Origin: Nitzschia sp. DOCU1
Taxonomy: Eukaryota > Bacillariophyta > Bacillariophyceae > Bacillariales > Bacillariaceae
Direction of reading: 5' to 3'
DNA: 64,000 nt
Assembly: GCA_951394045.1 (NCBI GenBank)
Contig: OX595986.1
Span: 930,001-994,000, forward strand
Shown in pieces: positions 27,153 to 36,226 of this stretch (position 1 is its first letter; every line of letters starts with the position of its first letter). The notes under the pieces were generated by a model. That model was not told the DNA's origin. It did no database searches and was given only the letters and a program-made list of their open reading frames with translations. The position numbers and the translations under genes are program-made.

Positions 27153-28346
27153 CTAGATCAGAGGCGTTGATTCTTCTGGCAGACTTATAGAGCCAGTGGT
27201 CGAAGAGTCATCCATGCTGAAGGTGGCCTTGAAAATTCCAGCAGCACCTTGTTCACCAACATGGTGGGGGTGGTGACGAGGGAACAAAAAACACAAACCC
27301 GCCTGAATAATGCCAAGGACAGCGCCGAACCCATTTGGTACAAAAATGAATGGATCAGACACAGCCCATCCATACACGAACCAAAGGGTTCCGTTCATCA
27401 AACTGAATATCATTGTCGGTACGTGAATCAGCTTGGACGTCCTCGTCTCGAGGACGGTGGCAATCTTGGAGAGAGGAGCGCCATAAAAGAAGATCAAGTT
27501 GGCGTTGACAGCAACACCAACAAGCTGTAAACGAGTTGACTCGGTCCAGACTGCCTGCGAGAATACCACGATTGTGATTAAACACAGCCAAAATGAAGAA
27601 ATACCAAGAACCATGAGCTCATGGGACGCTGGCGCTTGAGTACGCTGCGCTGCAATATCCCAGACGAAGCTTGCGTAGTCGACAAGCATTTCTGTTGCTT
27701 CCTGGACGGTGCCTGGCATAATGGAATTGTTCCTTGCCAGACCCCGAGAAAAGAATCCTTGTTCTTCGTCAGCTATGCCAGCCGCATTGTCGTTACTATC
27801 GGTCGACTGATAAGAAGTTGTGTGGGCGTTTTGACCCATGTTTGAATTCGAGTGGTTGAACTCATCATCCACAGCTGGGGCTGTTGTAATGGGGTCCAAG
27901 ATGTCAGTTGGCGGGGCATCGACGATGATAACCTGTTCCAGAATCGTGGTGACGTCTTCTTTCTTTACGACATCGCTCGACTTTTTGTTTTTGGTTGATG
28001 GTTTCAAGTCTTCCAAAGCTTGAATGAGTAAAGCCTGAAGTTCACTGGAACGATGATTCTCATACTGCAGTTTGATGGCTTGAATATTCAGCCAAATAGC
28101 AAGAATAAATCCGGGTGCGTTGCCCCAGAAAATGTACGGGTTTTGCAGAAGGTAGGAGTAGGCCAACCATCCACAACAATTTCCGAGCATGAATACCCAG
28201 GGAGTGGGGTTTAAATCCCCTAGATTTCCATCTCTGGACGCTTTTAGCACTGCTCGATAAGGTGCAAAGGTCATGAATGTTCCGGTGACCAGACCTGCCA
28301 TCGGAACGACCTGTTGTAGGATGAAGTCTTGCGTTGCAGAATCCAT
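27153..28346 (-). CDS. SWEET-family sugar transporter
   Basis: SWEETs are 7-helix facilitators for sugars. From the ATG at 28346 the protein has 397 residues. The first MtN3 repeat, about residues 10-105, contains Phe-Ala-Pro-Tyr-Arg-Ala-Val-Leu and Asn-Pro-Thr-Pro-Trp-Val-Phe-Met-Leu-Gly-Asn-Cys-Cys-Gly-Trp-Leu-Ala-Tyr. The second, about 225-360, contains Tyr-Gly-Ala-Pro-Leu-Ser-Lys-Ile and Asn-Gly-Thr-Leu-Trp-Phe-Val-Tyr-Gly, then Asp-Pro-Phe-Ile-Phe-Val-Pro-Asn-Gly. Both show the Pro and Asn positions of the family. The loop between repeats is about 120 residues, Asp/Ser/Thr-rich and much longer than in plant SWEETs. Which membrane and which sugar are unknown. Confidence 0.9.
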   Translation of the reverse strand: MDSATQDFILQQVVPMAGLVTGTFMTFAPYRAVLKASRDGNLGDLNPTPWVFMLGNCCGWLAYSYLLQNPYIFWGNAPGFILAIWLNIQAIKLQYENHRSSELQALLIQALEDLKPSTKNKKSSDVVKKEDVTTILEQVIIVDAPPTDILDPITTAPAVDDEFNHSNSNMGQNAHTTSYQSTDSNDNAAGIADEEQGFFSRGLARNNSIMPGTVQEATEMLVDYASFVWDIAAQRTQAPASHELMVLGISSFWLCLITIVVFSQAVWTESTRLQLVGVAVNANLIFFYGAPLSKIATVLETRTSKLIHVPTMIFSLMNGTLWFVYGWAVSDPFIFVPNGFGAVLGIIQAGLCFLFPRHHPHHVGEQGAAGIFKATFSMDDSSTTGSISLPEESTPLI

Positions 28347-29039
28347 GTCACTCAATTCCCAGGTGGATACCGCCACAGATTCGTGGCTGGTTTGCTTTAT
28401 CTATGTCGGTGATCTGAACCTCGGTTTCCCCTCTTGCTCCCTCTTCTAAGTTTAGACTTACGTTCGTTCGTTTTTGCATCGCTGCTCATAGCATACTCTT
28501 TACCAAAGAGTTCGACTCTTCTCTCCTTTCCTACCATAGTACGTAGGCAGTTCTCCCAATTCCAACAAAATTTTGGAACCTTGCTTGTCCCGAAGAGGCA
28601 ATCTTCGCGGGATTCTCATCCCCCTACGTCTTTTCCCGTACTCAAATTCATTTGGACCGAGCGAGCAGAGATCGCACTAATCGAAAAAATGAGGGAGGGC
28701 CGGCGATTGCGTCATCCGTACATGCACGTACGAGAACAGACCACTAGGCACGTGGCAAAGCGTCCGAGAGATGGACAGACCCAGGGGCCACCCCCCCCAA
28801 GCTCAATATGAAATAGTACTACCAATGATCAATGATAACGACGAAAGGGAGGTAGTTCGAACCACAGCTTCACGGAAAGACTAGACCCCCAACCATCTGA
28901 CTCTATTTCAAGAAAGCCGCAGTACTGTGGGATCACTACCTACCATTGACTTTCTACATGTATTAGTCACATACACTTTCTGAAAACGAATAGTCGCTGG
29001 CGCCAATCAATTTCTATCCATTCGAGAAGATATCCCGTG
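28347..29039. other. Upstream region of the SWEET gene
   Basis: About 690 bases. A 125-codon plus-strand ORF covers the middle but has no domain and does not start with a convincing ATG. Nothing else recognised. Confidence 0.45.
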
Positions 29040-30713
29040 CTAGTTGGCCGACGTAACTATCGAGTTGACAACCTCACTGGTCCGCAGTAGCTCGGATTCA
29101 GACAAGAGATTTTCATCAGCTACTGGAATTGGCGTGTGTGTAATGTCTTTCCAGTCAGCCAAGTAGGTGAAGAAATCTCGATAATCAGTGGAGAATTCCA
29201 AAACATGCGAGCTGCGGTCCATGAACATAAGATGGCTGAGACCTGCCCCGTGGTTGCCAATCAAAATCTGTGCCTCGCGAACCACTCTTATCTGTTCTGC
29301 GAATGACATGGTTTCAAATCGAACAACCTCCACCGAAGTAACCTTGGGATTTTTTCGTAGCAGAATCTGCAGATCCGCGAGATTCGGCATCACCCTGTGT
29401 AGGCTGTCAAGTTTACTGCGCGGATGGGACACGTACGGTTTGCGATCGATGATAACGACTTTGCCAGGAATCGGCCGAACTGCCTCCAAGCCATACGACG
29501 TGAGGAAATGAGAGGAGAACTCATCGGAGAGGCGACGGAGCGGACAACGCACCCGCCTCAAATTCGCCTCTGGAAATATTGTCGCCAAATACCCCGGAGG
29601 AATAAAGGCGGCACGTTCAAAGCAAACTCCACCTTGTGGTAAGTGATTCACATATTCGAAGGGGCCAAAGACATCCTGCCACACAGAGTCCAAGTTTCCT
29701 TGTGCGTGGGCATCCAAGAAGACTACTCGAACCTTTTCCCTTCCATTCTTTTGATCGTCTGTCATTACAAAGAAGGCATTCCACCAGTCCGTGAGAGTGT
29801 GATAGAGGTTCACATACTCGTAGCGTGTCAAAAAGAGAGTCGTTCCAGGCCTCGTTTCAATGCAGTTAGAATCAAACTCGCCCTTGTTCTTCTTGGTGGG
29901 GTACTTCATGCTGTTCAGAACATCTTCCATGTAGTGTAGACCGATCCGATATTCTATGGGAACGTCATAGTTTGGCTTTGGGCGCGTCGAGAAGGCACCC
30001 TTGTCGTAGGATGGAAGCTCCCGAAATTCTTCCCGCCCCATGACCTCCTTCAGGGGTTCGCCGCCCCGATCCATATGAATCCGAGTATTGTCGATTCTTA
30101 GATTCTTAAAGACACAATATACTTGCAATGTATCTGGGTTTACTTGACAGCCATGCGTCGGTCGTGGGATCGTGTGATTGAAACTTCTGCATTCCTCGCT
30201 CATGTATTCAACATCATCCTTCGTCTTGGCGTGCTTGGGTGCATCAAAGGCCATCCAATTCGGAAGATTCATAGACGCCCCCTTGTCTGCCTGAGCATCA
30301 ATGTCACCGGAATCATTCTTTGCTGCTACCGACGACAGTGGCGGCAACTTGTTGCCAATCTGGAATCTCCGTGAAAGCCAGGCCTGGTTCTCCCGGGCTG
30401 CCTTTTGACGCTGTGCTTCATTTTCTTTGGACTCTTCAACGGCTGGATAGCGCACCTGATCATTCACTGCAGAATTCGACTGAAAAGAACCCTTATTTCG
30501 GTTGTAGCTGTACCGTGCTTCTCGATCCGTTTCCGCCGCCGCCTTGGACGGCACAGCCCAAGGCACACTTTGAGAAACCAGCCTGTACTGTGATATCAAA
30601 AGGTAGAAGCAGACCCCGAAGCCCATACTCCACACCAGCGTAAATATCCGAGAAATCCATTTCGTAGACCAGAAGGCATGGAATCGTTGTCGCCGGGGTG
30701 AACGGACGTTCAT
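29040..30713 (-). CDS. GT61-family glycosyltransferase, type II Golgi membrane protein
   Basis: A 557-residue intronless protein. Residues 1-25 are basic, 26-46 a single membrane anchor, and 50-150 a low-complexity stem, the usual layout of Golgi glycosyltransferases. The C-terminal 350 residues fit GT61 (DUF563). They contain Tyr-Glu-Tyr-Val-Asn-Leu-Tyr-His-Thr-Leu-Thr-Asp-Trp-Trp-Asn, then Val-Val-Ile-Ile-Asp-Arg-Lys and Val-Arg-Glu-Ala-Gln-Ile-Leu-Ile-Gly-Asn-His-Gly-Ala-Gly-Leu-Ser-His. The last of these is the family hallmark. Relatives add xylose, arabinose or GlcNAc to proteins or wall glycans; the donor here cannot be told from the sequence. Confidence 0.85.
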   Translation of the reverse strand: MNVRSPRRQRFHAFWSTKWISRIFTLVWSMGFGVCFYLLISQYRLVSQSVPWAVPSKAAAETDREARYSYNRNKGSFQSNSAVNDQVRYPAVEESKENEAQRQKAARENQAWLSRRFQIGNKLPPLSSVAAKNDSGDIDAQADKGASMNLPNWMAFDAPKHAKTKDDVEYMSEECRSFNHTIPRPTHGCQVNPDTLQVYCVFKNLRIDNTRIHMDRGGEPLKEVMGREEFRELPSYDKGAFSTRPKPNYDVPIEYRIGLHYMEDVLNSMKYPTKKNKGEFDSNCIETRPGTTLFLTRYEYVNLYHTLTDWWNAFFVMTDDQKNGREKVRVVFLDAHAQGNLDSVWQDVFGPFEYVNHLPQGGVCFERAAFIPPGYLATIFPEANLRRVRCPLRRLSDEFSSHFLTSYGLEAVRPIPGKVVIIDRKPYVSHPRSKLDSLHRVMPNLADLQILLRKNPKVTSVEVVRFETMSFAEQIRVVREAQILIGNHGAGLSHLMFMDRSSHVLEFSTDYRDFFTYLADWKDITHTPIPVADENLLSESELLRTSEVVNSIVTSAN

Positions 30714-31166
30714 CTTGCCATCACCGTTGCCGACACCAGAACATCCGAGCAGTGAACTTCCGCCTCGAGAGGAAGTTGGCGGTTGATTCTTCAGAAAAAA
30801 ACTCTCAATACCTAGCTAGTGATGTCACACCTATGCACTTGAGTGTGGGTACTTCTTTTATTAGAGGAACCTCTACCTCTGTTGCTGGCACAACGATAGG
30901 ACACGATCTAAAAAGAATTGATGATCTCGAATGAGTGACGATGAACAACGAGATGCGTCAATGCGGAAGGAGGAGCGTTGAGAGGCGGCTCGCCGTGCGT
31001 GCGTCCGTCGACCCATTTGCACGACACGTTGGACCAAATATCTCGATTCATGCGATCTTTTGCCCACTGCTATGCTATTAGCTCTAAGAAATCGGACAAT
31101 CACACACCTTCCTCGCTGCTCATGCCGATTGACAAATTGATACCAAACAAAGATAGTACACTGGCG
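30714..31166. other. Intergenic, upstream of the GT61 gene
   Basis: About 450 bases between two genes on the reverse strand. Short ORFs only; no recognisable element. Confidence 0.5.
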
Positions 31167-32423
31167 TTACTCGAGTCTAGTGCGCTTAAAAGACGGCGGC
31201 CCCGCATAGAAAGGGAAAGAGGAGGACGTGCTGTAGTCGTGCTGCTGCTGGATCACCATGGCATTCTGTTGAACTTCTTGTTGCTGCTGCTGCTGCTGCT
31301 GCTGGAGAAGTATTTGAGCGTCATTCTGTTGCGAATAAGTACTTTCAGTACTAGGTAAGAATAACGAGGACTCCAGCCCATTCAAAGGTGGCTTCTCGTC
31401 AACCTTGCTGGTACAATCCTCCTGTGACAACTTTGTCCTCCTCATAGTAATGAATTCGTTCATGTCTTTTTTGTACCTCGCCAGTTCTTCCTTGGCGAGT
31501 TTCTTGTAATGAGCAGCTTCTTCTGGTGAGATATTCCGCCATCGACCTCCGATGATTCTAGCCAAATCCTCAAAGCCAACCTTTCCCTTCGATGAGGAAT
31601 CGCCGCCCTCATCCTCTCCCTCCTCTCCGTAGAGAATATTTAATCTTTGAGCCTTGAAGAAGAGGTTATACGCGGAGAGGGGGCGCTTTGGACGTCCTTC
31701 TTCCTTCTTGATCTTCTTGGGATTTTTCTTTGTTAAGGACGAGCCTCGAGTGTTGCCTTCTTTGTCAAGTACCAACATGTCCCGAAGAAGGCAAGCTGAC
31801 GTCGCGCTCCATGGCCCTGCCACCAAATCATTCGAAGAGCGTGAGTCATCTTTCTCTGGTGTTGGCGACTTCTTGTCCTCGTTTATCCCAAATAACAACT
31901 GAACCATCGTCTTTCGGCCAACAATTTCGTCTGTGGTGGCGCTGATGTCTTGGGACGAACAAACGGCCGTCTGTGGCTCGGCCAAACGTCTTGAAAGAGC
32001 TGGAAAGGGGGTATTTGCTGGAGGCGCTTCTTCTGATTGTTGGTTACCAAATCGATGGCCAAGAAGAATTCCTGATATTGAGTTCCCGGTAATCGAAGAA
32101 CATGGTGCCCCGGAGGAAACATTTTGTTGACCAAGACGGGATTGTATGTTGTTATATGCCAAAGTCGGACTGCCTGCTGTTTGGTGGTAGCCGGTGATTG
32201 AGAAGAGATTGTGCTCATGTAAATTTCTTCTCTTGGTTTCTTGCTGAGTAAAATAATGATACAACAATCCTCCAGGCAAGAAGCCCCCAAAACCTTGGCA
32301 CTCGTCGCCTGCGGAGGGCGAAGTATGCTCTACGCTACGGCGGCGACCAATATTACTCGGGTCGTCGTGGGTCAAATCCTGCCGAGAAGAATCCCATTCA
32401 TGACAATTGTTCGAGTTTTCCAT
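31167..32423 (-). CDS. HMG-box DNA-binding protein with poly-Gln tract
   Basis: A 418-residue intronless protein. The HMG box spans about residues 237-330. It starts Gly-Arg-Pro-Lys-Arg-Pro-Leu-Ser-Ala-Tyr-Asn-Leu-Phe-Phe, continues with Phe-Glu-Asp-Leu-Ala-Arg-Ile-Ile-Gly-Gly-Arg-Trp-Arg, and ends Ala-His-Tyr-Lys-Lys-Leu-Ala-Lys-Glu-Glu-Leu. An acidic Gly/Ser insert sits between the first and second helices. The box is preceded by a Lys-rich nuclear-localisation-like run. A tract of nine Gln near residue 380 comes from a CTG/CTT-type microsatellite at about 31278-31304. The rest is Ser/Asn/Gln-rich. It is probably a nuclear architectural or transcription factor; target genes are unknown. Confidence 0.85.
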   Translation of the reverse strand: MENSNNCHEWDSSRQDLTHDDPSNIGRRRSVEHTSPSAGDECQGFGGFLPGGLLYHYFTQQETKRRNLHEHNLFSITGYHQTAGSPTLAYNNIQSRLGQQNVSSGAPCSSITGNSISGILLGHRFGNQQSEEAPPANTPFPALSRRLAEPQTAVCSSQDISATTDEIVGRKTMVQLLFGINEDKKSPTPEKDDSRSSNDLVAGPWSATSACLLRDMLVLDKEGNTRGSSLTKKNPKKIKKEEGRPKRPLSAYNLFFKAQRLNILYGEEGEDEGGDSSSKGKVGFEDLARIIGGRWRNISPEEAAHYKKLAKEELARYKKDMNEFITMRRTKLSQEDCTSKVDEKPPLNGLESSLFLPSTESTYSQQNDAQILLQQQQQQQQQEVQQNAMVIQQQHDYSTSSSFPFYAGPPSFKRTRLE

Positions 32424-33932
32424 GGAAAGTGATTAAAAAGTTAAGGTTCTGACGGATTATGACCTCATGCTTACACCCAAATCGGTCTCCACATGTTCCG
32501 CATCCCAATTTGGAATTTGCAATTTGCGCATTCTTTTTCATTGCCATCGTTCCCTCTCTGTGAGGAATCGAGTTCGGAGAAACGTAACTACGGCTAATAT
32601 GTAGGCTGTTGAAGTGCTCGCTTTATAAGGAATGTCCGCTGCTAGTGGTTGCGCTTCTGTCGGGATATTTGAGCCAATTGTGCACTAAATGAGGAGAATT
32701 TCTCCCATGATCACGCCAGTAATGCACTTATCAATTACTTTTCTTCCGCTATAAAAGAACAGAAGAGGTGCGAAATAGGCCGTTCCGATTTCCCGCTGTG
32801 ATTTCTTATCATTTATGTAATGTAACAATAGCATTTTCGTCCTTGCTACTACGAATTTTCGAGACGGCACCTTAAATGAGAGCGTTCCGATGATAAAAGC
32901 ACTGCTGTACATCGCAAATGCATCGGGTTCTGAGTGCCATTTTTCGTACTACGAAGTACCATCCGATTGAAATTCTGTTGTAGCAGGGCAGACTACCAGC
33001 AGTACCGGTAGCTGCAATAATACGACCAGCATGGAGTGATGGTAGTAACATGCTTCCCTCTTGTTGAAAAGTTCAAAGACAGCAGCAGCCATACAACCAG
33101 CACGTAGTACTAACGCAGCAGGAATCTATTAGTAGATCCCTTCCCCTACCTACCGGTAGTACTACTGCTGTTGCTGCTGCTGCTGTTGCTTCTAGGAGTA
33201 CTCTCCACCAATAAGCGGTCACGAGAAAAAATATTATTAAACCACCAGGCAGCACGACAATGTCTCTGGCCTAGCTAGTATGTCGTCCTCCTTTCACTAC
33301 TACAAGTACGGCTGGGTTATGTGGTGCTGGTGGTGCTGCTGGTGCTGGTACTCCTCCGTTCTTCTTCTTTTACCTCCTCCTCGCCGCCGCGCATCTCCAT
33401 CCTACTGTCTTCGGGTATGTATCCCCTAGTAGACTCTAGAGTATACGTTGTTAAAGCAATAGTAAAGAAGAACACGCACCGTTATCCAGTTGGTGTTACT
33501 GCAGTACTTAGCAGCAGCAACTACTAGTACATTGACGATCATCAAACTAGTCTACTACTAGTACTACTAGGAGTAAGATCTCCTCGACGCCTTCGGTCGC
33601 CAGCAGCACGATATTCGCCACATAGGACAGTCTCACAAGTCATTCGACTCGTCACTGTTTCACCCGTCTAGCTAGAGGGATCATTAACGCTACTGCAGTC
33701 TGCAGCAACGATGGAACGAGTTCTGCGTCTTGCCCGTCTCTTTCGTCGTCGATTTCGCGCCAGCCAAATTTAAGTACACGAGATTTTGACTCATACGACC
33801 TCACCATTTTCGATGGACGACGACCGGCGACCATCCATCTCAACTTTTGATACGCGCGGTGCCAGTTGACCATGACGCCGACACTATCATATCTGGTCCT
33901 CCCACTTTTTGTTAGAACGTGAGGCTTGAAGG
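32424..33932. other. 1.5-kb intergenic region with microsatellite-like triplet repeats
   Basis: A divergent region upstream of both the HMG-box and TRMO-like genes. It holds no credible ORF. Between about 33000 and 33560 it is rich in degenerate CTG/TTG and ACT/AGT triplets, for example GCTGCTGTTGCTGCTGCTGC near 33168 and repeated ACTAGT/AGTACT palindromes at 33518-33560. These look like decayed simple repeats. A regulatory use cannot be judged. Confidence 0.5.
33168..33190. repeat. CTG/TTG triplet microsatellite
   Basis: A short run of imperfect CTG/TTG triplets in non-coding sequence, followed on the right by further triplet-rich patches at 33325-33352 and ACT/AGT triplets at 33520-33560. 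Confidence 0.7.
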
Positions 33933-34979
33933 ATGCCAAGAGGTGCATCATCTGCCGTAGTTGTGGCAACGGTAGCTAGCCTGGCAACTGCTGCGATTGG
34001 CTACTTGTGGCATCGACGCAAATGTGACGCTTTGGCAGCCGCATTGGAGGGAAAACGCCAAGAGGAACGAACCGGTCGGATTCGAGCTGAAGTCAAGCTT
34101 CGGAATGCCTTGGCTCGAGAGAAACAACTGTCAGTTACTACAGCTGACACGAATGATCCGCACATGATGAAACTCTCGACGATTGGAACTGTCGTTTCGC
34201 CATACCCAAAGAGAATGGGGACGCCTCGACAAGGAATGTTGGTCCCGTCGTCGCGAGGCTATATCCAATTTACGTCAACTCTGTCACCAGAAGCAGTGGA
34301 TGGCATTGACGAATACAGTTACATTTGGGTTATTTTTGCCTTTCATGCCAATACTTCCCTTGTAACCTCGAAAAAGAGCAAGATCCGACCACCTCGAGCC
34401 GGTGGCATCAAAGTGGGGCAGTTGGCGACAAGGTCGCCTCATCGGCCGAATGCCTTGGGACTTTCATTGGTGAAAATTCAGCGCTGGGAGCCTTTGCTAC
34501 GACGTTTGCATATCAGTGCTCTCGATCTAGTGGACGGGACACCAGTCTACGACATCAAACCGTACGTGCATTGGGATATTCCGCCTGATGTCAACTACGA
34601 TGCGACGAATCTTCGACTTCCAACATGGGTAGAAAGCAAGGACGACATTTTGCCAAACGTTGAGTTTTCGGATGAGGCAAGAGAACGTTTTGTCAACTTT
34701 TACCATCACAATCATCTGGGTCCACTTTACTCAAACAGGGATCCCACCGCACTGGAAGCTGCCATTCAGACTCTGAAAGAAATCATGGCCCAAGATCCTC
34801 GTTCTTCGCACAAGGGAGTGTCGAAAAACCAAAGAGGAAGTGTTTCATCCGAGACGTATCGATTGTCGTTTTGCAAAGTGGAGGTTGAGTTTGTGGTCGG
34901 CGATAGCGGCGCATCTATACGTGGGGTCCACGCGGTGACAGACGACGAGGAACCGGTGGCAACTGACGATTCCTCATGA
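33933..34979 (+). CDS. TRMO/TsaA-like tRNA N6-methyltransferase, membrane-anchored
   Basis: TRMO uses S-adenosylmethionine to add the N6-methyl group of m6t6A at position 37 of tRNA-Thr. This 348-residue ORF has the family core from about residue 80 to 230. It reads Thr-Ile-Gly-Thr-Val-Val-Ser-Pro-Tyr, then Gly-Thr-Pro-Arg-Gln-Gly-Met-Leu-Val-Pro and Ile-Asp-Glu-Tyr-Ser-Tyr-Ile-Trp-Val-Ile-Phe-Ala-Phe-His. The signature follows as Ala-Thr-Arg-Ser-Pro-His-Arg-Pro-Asn-Ala-Leu-Gly-Leu-Ser, and after it Val-Asp-Gly-Thr-Pro-Val-Tyr-Asp-Ile-Lys-Pro-Tyr. The N-terminus has a hydrophobic stretch and a basic coiled segment, as in animal TRMO. The C-terminal 90 residues are less conserved. The gene is complete and intronless. 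Confidence 0.88.
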   Translation: MPRGASSAVVVATVASLATAAIGYLWHRRKCDALAAALEGKRQEERTGRIRAEVKLRNALAREKQLSVTTADTNDPHMMKLSTIGTVVSPYPKRMGTPRQGMLVPSSRGYIQFTSTLSPEAVDGIDEYSYIWVIFAFHANTSLVTSKKSKIRPPRAGGIKVGQLATRSPHRPNALGLSLVKIQRWEPLLRRLHISALDLVDGTPVYDIKPYVHWDIPPDVNYDATNLRLPTWVESKDDILPNVEFSDEARERFVNFYHHNHLGPLYSNRDPTALEAAIQTLKEIMAQDPRSSHKGVSKNQRGSVSSETYRLSFCKVEVEFVVGDSGASIRGVHAVTDDEEPVATDDSS

Positions 34980-35485
34980 GGAACAACGAAGCAAGATGAC
35001 ATCATCTTTGAAATATGAGGAGCGTAGGGCGTCGCTAGAATGTCATTGTTAGGGTCGAAGATGCTAAACTTGATCGCCGACAACCGGTGCAGGCACGTTG
35101 TCAGCCAGCTGCTTCGCCGCAATGATCTGCGACAGCCGACTTGGCATGTTCACCATGTATCCCGAGTTGAATGGCAACACCACTATTCCACCTCCCACCC
35201 GCAAACTATGCGGCAGGGGAATGCTGTAGTTTCGCTAGAAATATAGTCATAAATGAAGTTGGCGCCGCGTTGGACCGAGGTTTATATCTAGAGCAGGGGT
35301 CAGTATCAGGCAGTCCTTTTTCAAAGATACGCCTGATTAGCTACTATAGCTTTGATCTGGGTGGTGCTATGGCTGCGTCCACCACCTTGAGCAAGGGTCG
35401 AAGACGGTTTCAAGAGTACTAGCATTCTGATGTGCTACTTTGAAAAAACTTTCTAGGTAAAATAAACCCAAATTTCGTCAAGGCA

Positions 35486-35680
35486 GCGTCTGTAGCCGAG
35501 TGGCTCGCAAAGGAAGCCGAGTAACACTCACTATCTCAGGCCGCGGGTTCGAGACTCAAGAATCCGATAACTGCCCCAGGTGCGAAGAAGCGCCGGAGTG
35601 CTCTCAGAGAGGTGGTTGGGCTTCTACCGATACCTTGCAATGAACTTACCTACCTAGCTTACCTTACTTACTACTGAATG
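35486..35680 (+). repeat. Possible tRNA-derived SINE with TTAC-type tail
   Basis: Good matches to the RNA polymerase III internal promoter are present: an A box TAGCCGAGTGG at 35493-35503 and a B box GGTTCGAGACT at 35546-35556, spaced as in a Leu/Ser-type tRNA. The T-arm cannot pair fully and no acceptor stem closes, so it is not a working tRNA. About 85 bases of unrelated body follow, then a TTACC/TTAC-rich tail at 35644-35672. That is the layout of a tRNA-derived SINE. A tRNA pseudogene is the main alternative. Confidence 0.3.
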
Positions 35681-35930
35681 AATTTCCGAACGAATAACTC
35701 CCTTGACGACTCTTGACCTCTATGACTGACTCGACCCACCCAACCACTCCCCCGCAACAGCCTCGGAAGCGCTGGTTGTGGGGGACACTTTTGCTACTAG
35801 CTAGAATAATCAAACAAGGAGACTCAATCTACGATACAACAAGAACTGAACCGATGATCCAACCCCCCGAGATGTTATGGCTGCGTCGAACCCGCCTGGG
35901 ATCGAAGACGGCATTTTTACTATAGTTTAA

Positions 35931-35936
35931 CGCTTG
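35931..35936. repeat. Target-site duplication, left copy (CGCTTG)
   Basis: CGCTTG directly flanks the left LTR and is repeated at 42051-42056 directly after the right LTR. The repeat is 6 bases long; 5 is usual for copia-type elements. Confidence 0.7.
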
Positions 35937-36183
35937 TGTTACAATTCGGTAGTTCCTAGCTCGGCGGCTACTCGAATTGGGGCTCGATGAACTAGCTTGT
36001 TCTATAGTGAAATTAATGAGCTATTCAGTTTAGAGTGCAATGTAGAGTCCACCGCCTCTCAGAATTCGATTTCTCTCCATAGGCTTCTTAGAGACTCTTC
36101 GAGATAGTTGTGCTGTAGCTCCTCTGAGTCAGTCGTATTTGAGTCGTGGAACTGGACTCGTGTTGAATCGTATTATTCCAACA
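35937..36183 (-). repeat. LTR (3' LTR of the element)
   Basis: A 247-base repeat identical by eye to 41804-42050, starting TGTTACAATTCGG and ending CCAACA on the plus strand. In the element's orientation it begins TGTTGG and ends AACA. Confidence 0.95.
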
Positions 36184-36192
36184 CTCCCTCTC
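36184..36192 (-). promoter_or_regulatory. Polypurine tract of the retrotransposon
   Basis: On the reverse strand GAGAGGGAG lies directly before the 3' LTR. This is the expected place of the plus-strand primer and supports the LTR boundary at 36183. Confidence 0.75.
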
Positions 36193-36226
36193 ACGAGTCT
36201 AGTGAAGTCGACTCTATGAGTAATAG

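Larger units (their letters stand above)
34980..35936. other. Intergenic between TRMO-like gene and retrotransposon
   Basis: About 960 bases with no credible ORF. It contains a possible tRNA-derived SINE (35486-35680). A similar short phrase (ATGGCTGCGTC, then TCGAAGACGG about 15-20 bases on) occurs twice, at about 35369-35408 and 35876-35911. That could mark ends of an old repeat. Confidence 0.5.

Noticed and set aside
28434..28811. 125-codon plus-strand ORF upstream of the SWEET gene
   Set aside because: No family resemblance and no convincing start; likely chance in promoter sequence.
28840..28875. T-arm-like TTCGAAC sequence
   Set aside because: No A box at the right distance and the stem does not pair on either strand.
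35486..35571. Functional tRNA gene
   Set aside because: A and B boxes are good, but the T-stem pairs in only about three of five positions and no acceptor stem forms.
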